A DNA stretch of 64,000 bases from Haematobia irritans. Lineage: Eukaryota > Arthropoda > Insecta > Diptera > Muscidae. Location: contig NC_134401.1 of the NCBI RefSeq assembly GCF_050003625.1, positions 91,490,852-91,554,851 of the forward strand. The letters are read 5' to 3'. Below the pieces are notes generated by a model that ran no database searches, had not been told where the DNA came from, and saw only the letters and a list, made by a program, of their open reading frames with translations. Below, in pieces: positions 22,286-33,990 of the stretch (positions are counted from its first letter, which is position 1; each line of letters starts with the position of its first letter). The translations under genes and the position numbers were made by a program.

Positions 22286-23698
22286 ACAAGTATAAACGGC
22301 CGTAAGTTCGGCCAGGCCGAATCTTATGTACCCTCCACCATGGATTGCGTAGAAACTTCTACGAAAGACTGTTATACACAATCGAATTACTTGGGTTGTG
22401 GTATCTTATTTAAATCGTTTTCTAAATTGTGAGTTAGTCCAAACGTGGTATATATTAGACAAAAATGTATGTAAGTCTACAAATAATTCCGAATCGATAT
22501 GGATTATTGCACGGTACGTAGGGAGCCAGAGTTGACATATGGGTGTCGCTTATATGGGGGCTATATACAATTATGAACTTGATATCGACCAATTTTCGTG
22601 TGATTGTGGATCGAATTTTGCTTCTCCAAAGGCAAATCTGGGGATCGGTTTATATGGGGGCTATATATAATTATGAACTGATATGAACCAATTCATACAT
22701 GGTTGTTGGATACCATATACTAACATCACGTACCAAATTTCAACCGAATCGGATGAATTTTGCTCTTCCATGGGGCTCCGGAGGTCAAATATGGGGATCG
22801 GTTTATATTGGGGCTATATATAATTATGGACCGATTTCGACCAATTTTTGCATGGATGTTTGAGGTCATATACTAACACCATGTACCAAATTTCAGCCGG
22901 ATCGGATGAAATTCTCTTCTCGTAGAGGCTCCGCAAGCCAAATCTGGGGATCGGTTTATATGGGGGCTATATATAATTATGGACCGATGTGGACCAATTT
23001 TTGCATGGTTGTTAGAGACCATATACTAACACCATGTACCAAATTTCAGCTGGATCGGATGAAATTTGCTTCTCTTAGAGTCTCTGCAAGCCAAATCTGG
23101 GGATCGGTTTAAATGGAGGCTATATATAATTATTGACCGATGTAGACCAATTTTTGCATTGTTGTTGGAGACCATATACTAACACCATGTACCAAATTTC
23201 AGCCGGATCGGATGAAATTTGTTTCTCTTAGAGGCTCCGAAAGCCAAATCGGGGGATCGGTTTATATGGGGGCTATATATAATTATGGACCGATGTGGAC
23301 CAATTTTTGCATGGTTGTTAGAAACCATATACTTACACCATGTACCAAATTTCAGCCGGATCGGATGAAATTTGCTTCTCTTAGAGGGTCTGCAAGCCAA
23401 ATTTGGGGGTCCGTTTATATGGGGGCTATACGTAAAAGTGGACCGATATGGCCCTTTTGCAATACCATTCGACCTACATCAATAACAACTACTTGTGCCA
23501 AGTTTCAAGTCGATAGCTTGTTTCGTTCGGAAGTTAGTGTGATTTCAACAGACGGACGGACGGACATGCTCAGATCGACTCAGAATTTCACCACGACCAG
23601 AATATATATACTTTATGGGGTCTTAGAGCAATATTTTGATGTGCTACAAACGGAATGACAAAGTTAATATACCCCCATCCTATAGTGGAGGGTATAAA
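22286..23698 (+). mobile_element. DINE-like element A2, full length without 29-bp array
   Basis: 5' ACAAGTATAAACGGCCGTAA, subterminal repeat TACCCTCCACCAT near 22329, short leader, about six 153-bp units (22540-23430), A 3' region, (GACG)n near 23551, and hairpin 23668-23697. Unlike the copies at 6494, 31204 and 48178 there is no 29-bp array or F-border between leader and units, so this is a distinct sub-family. Confidence 0.85.
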
Positions 23699-23865
23699 AA
23701 TATTGAGAACTAAATCGAAATTGAGTAGGGTGTTAGAGTTTGATGTCGTTTTCGACTGACCTCTGTAGTGGAGGGCATGGGTAGTCAAAGGGTTAATGAA
23801 ATCATTTTTAAATTCCTTGACTTTTTGTCTCATAACTATAAAGATATAAGGAAGAATTAATTTTA

Positions 23866-24513
23866 GACTGAAACAAAAGCATGCCCGGTACCAAAGATTT
23901 TGTCTTTACTTTAAAAATTTTGGTATTGATTCCGAGCCAAAGAAGCGAAGAATACAAGTAAGGATACTTTTAAACCACAATTCTCTTTTAAATTTGGGTT
24001 TTGTGTAGTTGCTTGTAGGAAGCAAATGTTAATTTTTCGTTTTTTCAGCTTGTTTTCTTCATATGCCATCAAAGTCATTTAAAAAGTAGTTAACGACACC
24101 TTTATTTTCCAAATTCAGACTCGACTTCCAGTAGAAATTATGCTATGTTTGAAGTAAAAAACTTCTTTAAAATAAAGTTTTGAAAAACATGTCCTATATT
24201 TGAACGATTTTTTGCTTTGTAGTCAGGATGCAAAAAGACAACAAATTTAAAGGCAATTTCAGTAAATTTAAAGAATTTTTCTGAATTATTAAAGTCAAGT
24301 TGACCTTAGCCCAAAAATGTTTTCTTTCATGTTATGATACCCATTTTTTAGTCAAATTATAAGGACAATACGACTTCATTGAAAAGTTTATCAACTTTTG
24401 GACAAGGAGAAAAACTTTATATTGGAGAAATGCGTCTTCTATGCTAAACAAAATTTGCATTCGTATTTTAAAGACATGAAATCTTTGACCTCACGACAAT
24501 ATTTTTTTCAGTG
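23866..24513. mobile_element. MITE J, copy 1
   Basis: About 650 bp with ends ACTGAAACAAAAGCATGCCC and TTTTTTTCAGTG, aligned end to end with 46274-46928 (inverted) and 53936-54550. The interior has no open frame. Right-hand neighbour is A-unit sequence. Confidence 0.75.
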
Positions 24514-26340
24514 CGGGGAATCAAATCTAGGGGTTGGGTTATATGTAATTATGGACTAATATGGACCAAGTTTTGCATGCTTGTTAAAGGTTGAAGTTTG
24601 TACCTCCAGTAAATCAAATTTGGATATCGGTTTATATGGGGCTATATATAATTATGGACCGATATTGATCAATTGTTGCGTGGTTGTTAAATGCGATATA
24701 CGAACATCACATACAAAATTTGATGGCGGATCTGATGAAATTTGCTCCTCCACTTTAGGGCTACACCTAAAAGTGGTCCCATATGACGCATTTATAATAC
24801 CATACACAGAAAAAAATTTCAAATGTTTCCAATTAAAATCTTAATTGGGTTTTAAAAAATATTTAATTAAAAATTTAATTGAATCAACAAATTTTTTAAT
24901 TGAAATAAAAATCAATCACACAAATTAATAGTATCAATTAATTTTTCAATTTAATTTCATTTTTAATTTCATTTCATTTATTTATTTTGGGTTCCTAATA
25001 CACAAGATATATATCTTATAAATTTTATAATTGGATCAATTAATTTATTAATTGAGTGCCAATTAATTTTTTAATTGATACTATAATTTGTGTGATTGAA
25101 GACATTTCAATTAAAAAATTAATTGGATCAAATAATTTCGTGATTGATTCAGAAAAAAATTTTTTGTGTGTACGACCTACATCAATAACAATTACTTGTG
25201 CCAAGTTTCAGGTCGATAGCTTGTTCCGTTTGGAATTAAAAACAAAGTACTGACGGACTAACATATCTAGATCGACTCGGAATTTAGCGACGATCCAAAA
25301 TATATATACTTTATATATTCCTATAGAAATAAATTTTCCAACATTTTATTTCTATAGGAAACCTTGGCAAATATTTTTTTCATTTCTACAGAAAATTTTG
25401 CCAAAAATTTATATCTATAAAAAGTTGTGTCAAAATGTTATTTCTATAGAAAATTTTGTAAAATGTTATTTCTATAGAAAATTTTATCAAAATTTAATTT
25501 TTGTAGAAAATTCTGTCAAAATTTTATTTCTATAGAAAATTTTATCACAATTTTATTTGTATAGAAAATTTTGTCCAAATTTTATTTGTATAGAAAAGTT
25601 TGTCAAAATTTTATTTCTATCGAAAATTTTGTCAAATTTTTATTTCTATAGAAAATTTTGTCAAAATTTTATTTCTACAGAAAATTTTGTCAAAATCTTA
25701 TTTCTATAGAAAATTTTCTAACAATTTTATTTCTATGGAAAATTTTCTAAAAAGTTTATTTCTATAGAAAATTTTTCTAAAAATTTGATTTCTTTAGAAA
25801 ATTTTCAAAACTTTTTAATTTCTATAGAAAATTTTGTCAAAATTTTATATCTATAGAAAATTTTGTCAAACATTTTTGTATGGAAAAATTTAGGAAAAAT
25901 TTATTTCTATAGAAAATTTTTCATAATTTTATTTGTATAGAAAAGTTTGACAAATTTTATTTCTATCGAAAATTTTATTTCTATACAAAATTTTGTCAAA
26001 ACTTTATTTCTACAGAAAATTTTTTCAAAATCTAATTTCTATAGAAAATTATCTAAAAACTTTATTTCTATAGAACATTTTTCTAAAAATTTTATTTCTA
26101 TAGAAAATTTTTCAAAACTTTATTTGTATAGAAAAGTTTGACAAAATTTTATTTCTATCGAAAATTTTGTCAAAATTTTATTTCAATCGAAAGTTTGTCA
26201 AAATTTTATTTCTACAGAAGATTTTTTCAAAGTTTTGTTTCTACAGAAAATTTTGTCAAAATCTTATTTCTATAGAAATTTTTCTGGGTCTGAGACCAAT
26301 ATTTCGATGTGTTACAAACGGAATGTAGAGGGTATAAAAA
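24514..26340 (+). mobile_element. DINE-like element A carrying two insertions
   Basis: A units (24514-24803), then MITE P (24805-25170) splitting ATACCA / CGACCTACATC. The A 3' region follows to 25311, then a 29-bp array (25316-26283), and finally the last 56 bp of an A element (GGGTCTGAGACCAATATTTC to GAGGGTATAAAAA, 26285-26340). The 3' hairpin is damaged by a deletion near 26322. Confidence 0.7.
24805..25170. mobile_element. AATT-rich MITE P, intact
   Basis: 366 bp, ends CACAGAAAAAAATTTC and GAAAAAAATTTTTTGTGTG, flanked by TA on both sides (24803-24804, 25171-25172). The interior is full of ATTAATT palindromes. It sits in a known A-element sequence, so the boundaries are well defined. Confidence 0.75.
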
Positions 26341-27309
26341 ACAATCTTTTAAAATTTTGTAAAAAATTTTGTAAAAATTTAAAATTTATTTCTATCGAAA
26401 ATTTTCTAACATTTTATTTCTATAGGAAACCTTGGCAAATTTTGTTTTTATTTCTACAGAAAATTTTGTCAAAAATTTATTTCTATAAAAAATTGTGTCA
26501 AAATTTTATTTCTATAGAAACTTTTGTCAAAATTTTAGTTCTATAGAAAATTTTGTAAAATGTTATTACTTTAGAAAATATTGTAAACATATTATTTCTA
26601 TAGAAAATTTTATCAAAATTTAATTTCTGTAGAAAATTCTGTCAAAATTTTATTTCTATAGAAAATTTTGTCAAAATTTTATTTGTATAGAAAAGTTTGT
26701 GAAAATTTTATTTGTATAGAAAAGTTTGTCAAAATTTTATTTCTATCGAAAATTTTGTCAAAATCTTATTTCTATAGAAAATGTTGTGAAAAATTTTTGT
26801 CTATAGAAAAGTTTGTTAAAATTTTATTTCTATAGAAAATTTTGCCAAAATTTTATTTCTATAGAAAATTTTGACAAAATTTTATTTCCACAGAAAAATT
26901 TCCAAAAATTTGGTTTATATAGAAATTTTTCCCAAAACTTGATTTCTATAGAAAATTTTGTCAAAAATTTTTTCTATAGAAAATTTTGTCAAATTTTTTT
27001 CTATAGAAAATTTTGTCAAAATTTTATTTCTATCTAAAATTTTGTCAAAAGTTTATTTCTACAGAAAATTTTGTCAAAATTTTATTTCTACAAAAAATTT
27101 TTTCAAAATCTTATTTCTATAGAAAATTTTCAAACAATTTTATTTCTATAGAAAATTTACTAAAAAGTTTATTTCTATAGAAAATTTTTCTAAAAATTTG
27201 ATTTATATAGAAAATTTTCAAAACTTTTTAATTTCTATAGAAAATTTTTGAACCTTTTATTTCTATAGAAGATTTTGTCAAAATTGTATTTCTATAGAAA
27301 ATTTTGTAA
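25316..27309. repeat. Large 29-bp satellite array, left block
   Basis: About 65 units of the 29-bp repeat, broken only by the 56-bp A 3' end at 26285-26340. Segments around 25360-25860 and 26400-27240 share the same order of variant units (for example AACCTTGGCAAAT, then CTAAAAAGTTTATTTC, then TTTCAAAACTTTTTAATTTC), evidence of long block duplication within the array. Confidence 0.85.
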
Positions 27310-27690
27310 AAAACAAACCCAGCCATTTACATTCAAATCGATGATTTGAGTTTGGCAAAGGAAAAGAGATATGCTTGCAAATTTGTTTTAGGCAGTAGCC
27401 GACTATCAAAACCCTTTTTCGGAAGGTTCAAGTGTAGTTCACTTTGGGTTGAGTGAATTACCCGAATTTATTCTCATAATTGGTTGATAGTTTTGCTGCA
27501 AGTAGAGGATGCTGATGAGGAATGTGGTAATTCCGAAACAGCTGTACATCCAACCATCTTGCAGTCTATAGGGCTTTGCCCAAATAAATTTGACAAGCAT
27601 ACTTTTCCTCTGTTGGTTAAGCTACACTTGTAGTTTAGTCAATGCATGGCTTTAAGCTGAGATCAAAAACAACAATAACCAAAAAATTTT
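27310..27690 (-). mobile_element. Foldback element K, one arm and interior
   Basis: Minus strand matches 33010-33360 of the K copy (TATAGACTGCAAGATGGTTG, CATCCTCTACTTGCAGCAAA). One terminal arm is present (27605-27680); the other is lost. Inserted in the 29-bp array. Confidence 0.6.
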
Positions 27691-28785
27691 ATTTCTATAG
27701 AAAATTTTACAAAAAACTTTGTATGGAAAAGTTTGGCAAAATTTTATTTCTATAGAATTTTTTTTTTTTATTTTTTTTCTGTAGAAAATTTTGTCAAAAT
27801 TTTATTTGTGCAGAAAATTTTGTTTAATTTTTTTTTGTATAGAAAAGTTTATATATATTTGTATAAAAAAGTGAAAATTTTATGTCTATAGAAAATTTTG
27901 TCAAAATTTTTATTTCTATCGAAAATTTTGTCAAAATTTTATTTCTATAGAAAATTTTAGCAAATTTTCATTTCTATACAATTTTTTCTCGAAATTTTAT
28001 TTCTATCGAAACTTTTGTCAAAATTTTATTTCTATCGAAAATTTTGTCAAAATTTTATTTTATAGAAAATTTTGTCAAAATTTTATTTCTATATAAAATT
28101 TTGTCAAAATGTTATTTCTATAGAAAATTTTGTCAAAATCTTATTTCTATAGAACATTTTCTAACAATTTTGTTTCTATAGAAAATTTTCTAAAAAGTTA
28201 ATTTCTATAGAAATTTTTTCTAAAAATTAGATTTCTATAGAAAAATTTCAAAACTTTTTAATTTCTATAGAAAATTTTTCAATATTTTATTTCTATAGAA
28301 AATTTTGTCAAAATTTTATTTCTATAAAAATTTTTGTCAAAGATTTTTGTATGGAAAAGATTGGGAATATTTTATTTCTATAGAAAATTTTGGCAAAATT
28401 TTATTTCGATAGAAAATTTTGTCAAAATTTCATTTCTATAGAAAATTTTGTCAAATTTTATTTCTATAGAAAATTTTGTCAAATTTTATTTCTATAGAAA
28501 ATTTTGTCAACATTTGACTTGTAGTTTGTCCAAATTATATTTCTATAGAAAATTTAGTCAAAATTTAATTTGTATTTTGGTAAAATTTGATTTGTATTTT
28601 GCTAAAATTTTATTTCTATTTTGACAAAATTTTGTAAAAATTTTATTTCTATAGAACAGTTTTGAAAAAAATTTATTTCTATCGAAAATTTTTGAAAAAT
28701 TTTATATTTGTTGAAAATTTTGTAATTTTGTAAAAATTTGATTTCTATAGAAAATTATTTCTATAAAAATTTGTGAAGTACCTCG
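27691..28785. repeat. 29-bp satellite array, right block
   Basis: About 35 further units, increasingly degenerate to the right, ending at the F-border (TACCTCGTAGTTGGAGAGGA, then the 18-bp palindrome TTGGTAGAATTCTACCAA at 28833-28850). Confidence 0.8.
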
Positions 28786-28871
28786 TAGTTGGAGAGGAAA
28801 AATCATCAAGAATTCCACCAACCATTTTTGGTAGAATTCTACCAACTGTAGAAACCGTTGACAGAATCCGA

Positions 28872-29340
28872 CCCAGCAAAAAATGGAGCACTATTTCAGC
28901 AGGATTGTAAGGGAGAGAGGCAGTACCAACTGCTTACAAAACAACCGAATCAGCGCTGATTTTTGTGGACGATGTTTTTATTTAGAGCAGCTTCTACATA
29001 GCGCTGATATAATTGCTCTATTTAATAGAAATAGTGCTCCGAAGTGATATATAATCTTGAGTATAGCATTGTTGGCGTGAAGGAAAACAGCACTACCTTT
29101 CATGCATCTATACTGCATGAATTGGTTGCAATAACGTAAACGAATGATCATAAACTAGTTCGATTATTCGTTTACGTTATTGCAACTAATGCATGCAGTG
29201 TGGATGCACTGCCTCCTTTATTGTATACCAAAAAGCTCGAATAGTCTGCCGCAAACAGAAAAAATCAACCCTTCCATCAACGCACGGATTGACGCATAGT
29301 GTGTAGTTCAACCTTTACTGCTGAAGTACTTTTTGCCGGG
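28872..29340. mobile_element. MITE H with internal long hairpin
   Basis: Ends CCCAGCAAAAAATGG and TACTTTTTGCCGGG are imperfect inverted repeats. The middle (29095-29215) is a near-perfect inverted repeat with roughly 45-bp arms (GGTTGCAATAACGTAAACGA / TCGTTTACGTTATTGCAAC). Similar CCCAGCAAAAAA ends occur at 35201 and 58004. Confidence 0.65.
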
Positions 29341-29458
29341 GAATCGAATGTCTTCCAGATCAAGAGTTTATATACTCTATGTATAAATGTGTTACAAATG
29401 CAATGGCGAACTTATTATACCCCCTGTCACAATCCTATTGTGACGGGGGGTTATAAAA
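29341..29458 (+). mobile_element. DINE-like element, 3' end, minor family
   Basis: TATATACTCTATG..., then GTGTTACAAATGCAATGGCG and the 3' hairpin CCCCTGTCACAATCC / ATTGTGACGGGG (29419-29451), followed by TTATAAAAA. It matches the general DINE 3' plan but the hairpin sequence differs from families A-E. Upstream parts are absent. Confidence 0.6.
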
Positions 29459-29459
29459 A

Positions 29460-31203
29460 CGCCAAATAGGTCTTTGCCTTTACTGGGCAGTTAATTTATG
29501 ATCCAGCTCAATATATTGTATGTAGCAAACATAAAAATTGTTTATATATCACACGACTCAATGAAAAACAAAAACAACTTTTTCCCCATTCAAAAACTCT
29601 ATTCACAGTTAATTCTCAAAGGTTAAAGGTTATAAAAATCATGGCTTTGAATGGTTTCGGCTATAACAACAAATTTTGCATTTTTAGCCTCTGTGAAAAT
29701 TATTTGCAACATTTGAGATACAAAGAAAACCAACCATATAGCGACAACAAAGCCAACAATCTTGAGTGAACTATAAAATACAACAACAAAACAAAGCCTG
29801 AAAGTCCCAATAAAATAAACTTTGTCGGGGGAGGGGGGGGGGGAGGGGGGGGGGGTTAAAGACGTGAATGTAGTCAAAAACCGGTAAATGAATTTGCCCA
29901 TTTGTTGTGCTTCTTTTTTTTCTCGTATTTCTTTCATTACATCTTCATCTTCTTCGTTTTGGCCATCATTGCAAATGGTTGGTCCTTTGCCGAAACAACT
30001 TCGCCATCAGGCAAACATCATCAGTATTTGTGTTGACGATGGTCGTTAATAAAACAGCGATAATGCTAATACAAATGTACGTGCGAATTTTCAGGTGAGT
30101 GTGTGTGTGTATTTGCTTGCAACATCGCCAAACAGTTTAGCAAGGGCTCACATAAAATGAAAAAAGTGTGAATGTTGCGTTGTTTTTGTTGCTCTCTATC
30201 TCACTGTCTCTCTCCCTCTCTGGATAACCTTCCCAAGCACCTCAATCATTAAATAACAACCACTTTACCACACAATTCCCATATTTTCCTTTGTTGTTTA
30301 TTTTTATTTTTTTGTTTTGTTATTATTTATTTTTTTTCGTATTTTCTTTATTTTGCCATTTCTTATAGTGTTGTTGTTGCTGGTGGTGTGTTTTGTTTTT
30401 CTCATTAGTTTATGTGGTTTGAATGATAAACATTGCAATTTTGTATGTGTGTGGCATTTGTTATGACGCTCAGCTCATACTCGTACACAGTTATAGACGA
30501 CGTTTAAGACCTGTCTAAAACACACACACACGCACACTCACACATCCAAACACCATTTCGCATAAACCACCAAAATAACTCCAAATCCAATTCACAGAAA
30601 ATACTGGTTTTTGTTTCTTTTATTTCATATGCCCGGCAGCTAGATAGCCAGCTTGCCTGGTTTTAATCCGTACATCAAACACAAACGTACAGTAAACGAA
30701 CAACATACACGCTTCTATCTCAAAGGGGTAAACGACACTCACACGAACTAACTCCAATCCAATTGGAGACATTGATTGAAGTTAGCGTAATGCATCTGCA
30801 ACGTAACTCACGCGACGTATTCCAAAGTGGTGGTCTTATTACCAGATTCCGATTTAACATCCAAACCGCACGAAGAGTACAAGAAAACTGATTTGACCGT
30901 TAAGTTGAGTTGCTGTCGACGACAACATACAAGAGTCAACAACTATTGCTGCCTGTAATCAGCATTTTTGTTGTTGTCAAGCAACTTCATGTTTCAGCAA
31001 CAATGTTGACGGTGAGTGCATATCTCAACATATCTTAGGGATATGAAGAGATTTAGAATCTTGTGGATGCCGAGTTTGATTTCAAATGTGTTGCACATTA
31101 TTGCGGTATAAGCCGGTATTTGGTTTGATTCAAACTTGTTGTATTTTGTTTTTTTTTTTTTTTAACTGGCCAATATTGCCAAAAACAAAGGAAAGGAAGA
31201 TGA
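29460..31203. other. Repeat-free island, candidate gene 5' region
   Basis: 1.7 kb with no window repeats and more balanced composition, containing a G tract (29827-29855), GT and CA microsatellites (30098-30113, 30520-30545), GTTGTTG-rich stretches and CACGCACAC motifs. Donor-consensus sites occur at CAG|GTGAGT (30091-30099) and at ATGTTGACG|GTGAGT (31003-31017). This looks like promoter or 5' leader DNA of a host gene with a short first coding exon, but no protein homology supports it. Confidence 0.3.
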
Positions 31204-32649
31204 ACAAGTATATACGGCCGTAAGTTTGGCCAGGCCGAAGCTTATGTACCCTCCATCATGGATTGCGTAGACACTTCATCTAAACACTGCCATCCACAAT
31301 CGAATTACTTAAGTTGCGGTAACGCTTGCCGATGGCAAAGGTATCTTAAAACCTCCTAACACCATCTTCTAAATTGTATGTAAGTCCATACGTGGTATAT
31401 ATTAAATCAAAAAAGATCGATCCAATACGTATATAATTCAGTTTGACAAAGTAGACATAAAATTTTGACAAAATTTTCTATAGAAATAAAATTTTCACAA
31501 AATTTTCTATAGAAATAAAAATTTTGATAAAATTTTCTATAGAAAGAAAATTTTGACAAAAATTTCTACAGAAATAAAAATTAACAAAATTTTCTATAGA
31601 AATAAACTTTTGACAAAATTTTCTATAGAAATTAAATCTTGGTAGATTATTTTTGGCTCGAGTGGCAACCATGATTATGAACCGAATAAAATTTGAACAA
31701 AATTTTCTATAGAAATAAAATTTTGACAATGATGAAAATTCTATTATGAACCGAATAAAATTTTAACAAAATTTTCTCTAGAAATAAAATTTTGACAATT
31801 TACCAATACCAAGACCATATACCAATACCATGTACCAAATTTCAGCCGGATCGGATGCAATTTGCTCCTCTTTGAGGCTTCGCAAGACAAATCTGGAGAT
31901 CGGTTTATATGGGGTCTATATATAATTATCGACCGATGTGGACCAATTTTTGCATGGTTGTTAGAGACCATATACCAACATCATGTACCAAATTTCAGCC
32001 GGATCGGATGAAATTTGCTTCTCTTTGAGGCTCCGCAAGCCAAATCTAGGGATCGGTTTATATGGGGGCTATATATAATTAAGGACCGATGTGGACCAAT
32101 TTTTGCATGATTGTTAGAGACCATATACCAACACCATGTACCAAATTTCAGCCGGATCGGATGAAATATGCTTCTCTTAGAGGCTCCACAAGCCAAATCT
32201 GGGGATCGGTTTATATGGGGGCTATATATAATTAAGGACCGATATGGACCAATTTTTGCATGGTTGTTAGAGACCATATACCAACACCATGTACCAAATT
32301 TCAGCCGGATCGGATGAAATATGCTTCTGTAAGAGGCTCCACAAGCCAAATCTGAGGGTCCCTTTATATGGGGGCTATACGTAAAAGTGGACCGATATGA
32401 CCCATTTTCAATACCATCCGACCTACATCGATAACAACTACTTGTGCCAAGTTTCAAGTCGATAACTTGTTTCGTTCGAAAGTTAGCGTGATTTCAACAG
32501 ACGAACGGACGGACGGACATGCTTAGATCGACTAAGAATTTCACCACGACCCATAATATATATACTTTATGGGGTCTTAGAGCAATATTCTGATGTGTTA
32601 CATACGGAATGACAAAGTTAATATACATCCTATGGTGGAGTGTATAAAA
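31204..32649 (+). mobile_element. DINE-like element A, full length, rearranged 29-bp part
   Basis: 5' ACAAGTATATACGGCCGTAA; leader; 29-bp repeats (31445-31640); F-border; a second short 29-bp block (31680-31800) that interrupts the usual border-to-unit junction; four 153-bp units (31800-32370); A 3' region; (GACG)n at 32498-32520; shortened hairpin at 32625-32646. Minus-strand open frames across the units are repeat artefacts. Confidence 0.8.
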
Positions 32650-32950
32650 ACCCAAATTCTGAAGTTTTTGATCTAATTTTTGTGGGTAGTTAAAACACAT
32701 TGTCAACATTTTATTTATATAGACAAATTTTGTCAACATTTTATTTCTATAGAAAATTTTGTCATAATTTTAATTCTATAGAAAATTTTTCTATCTAGAG
32801 AAATAAAATCTTGAAAACATTTTCTATAGAAATCAAATCTTGAGAAAATTTTCTATAGAAATACAATTTTCAATATAAATAAAATTTGGAGAAAATTCTA
32901 TTTTGAAGTAAAATAAAGGAAATGTTCTCAAATTTTCTATAGAAATAAAA
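32650..32950. repeat. 29-bp array and shared flank
   Basis: The first ~110 bp (CCCAAATTCTGAAGTTTTTG onward) is the inverted equivalent of 9840-9965, then degenerate 29-bp units follow to 32950. Confidence 0.75.
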
Positions 32951-32952
32951 TT

Positions 32953-33497
32953 CGTTTTGTTTTGTTATTGTTGGTTTTTTTCCTTTAATCATTGTTGTTG
33001 TTTTTGATTTCAGCTTAAAACAGTACACTGACTAAACTACAAGTGTAGCTTAACCAACAGAGGAAAAGAATGTTTGTCAAATTTATTTGGACAAAGCCCT
33101 ATAGACTGCAAGATGGTTGGATAGACGCACGTTTCGGAATTACCGCATTCCTCATCAGCATCCTCTACTTGCAGCAAAACCATCAACCAATTATCAGAAT
33201 AAATTCAGGTAGTTCACTAAACCCAACAGTGAAGCACACTTGAACCTTCCGAAAAAAGGTTTTACATGATAGCCTGCTTATGCCGAAATAAATTCGTACA
33301 AAAATATCTCTTTTCCTTTGCCACCTTCAAATCATCGATTTGAGTGCAGTTGGCTGGGTTTATTTTGAGGGTGCTTCCTCTTTTTCTCATTCGTTTTGTT
33401 TTTTATTGTTGGTTTTTTCCCTCTGTTGGTTAAGCTACACTTGTAGTTTAGTCTATGTATTGCTTTAAGCTGACATAAAAAACAACAACAATAGAAA
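32953..33497. mobile_element. Foldback element K, both arms
   Basis: The left arm (about 32988-33065: GTTGTTGTTTTTGATTTCAG ... CTACAAGTGTAGCTTAACCA) and right arm (33416-33497) are inverted copies of each other, flanking about 350 bp of unique interior. It is inserted inside 29-bp repeats. No coding frame. Confidence 0.65.
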
Positions 33498-33990
33498 TAA
33501 AATTTTGAAAATATTTTCTATGAAAATAAAATTTTGAGAAAATTGTATATAGAAATAGAATTTTGACAAAATTTTCTATAGAAATATAATTTTGACAAAA
33601 TTTTCTATAGAAATAGAATTTTGACAAAATTTTCTATAAAAATGCAAATTTGACAAAATTTTCTATAAAAATAAAAATTTGACAAAATTTTATATAAAAA
33701 TAAAATTTTGAAAAATATTTCTATAAAAATAAAGTTTTGCAAAAACTTTCCAAAAAACTAAAATTTTGAGAAAATTTTCCATAGAAAAAAATTGAAAAAA
33801 ATTCTATAGAAATAATATTACAAAAAAAAAAAAACCAATTCTATAGAAATAAAATTTTGACAAAATTTTGTATAGAAGTAAAATTTTGCGAAAATTTTCT
33901 ATAGGAATAAACTTTAAAGAAAAATTTCTATAAAAATATGATTTTAAGAAAACTTTTTACAGAAATAAAATTTGAAAAAAAAAATGCGAT
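33498..33990. repeat. 29-bp satellite array, degenerate
   Basis: About 16 units, increasingly diverged to the right, merging into B-type unit sequence at 33990. Confidence 0.75.

Noticed and set aside
25316..28785. CRISPR-like regular array
   Set aside because: Repeats are adjacent with no unique spacers, and the host is clearly an insect.
29623..29937. 104-codon minus-strand frame with a hydrophobic stretch
   Set aside because: It crosses the G/C homopolymer tract, giving a PPPSPPPSP run, and has no supporting motif; treated as chance.
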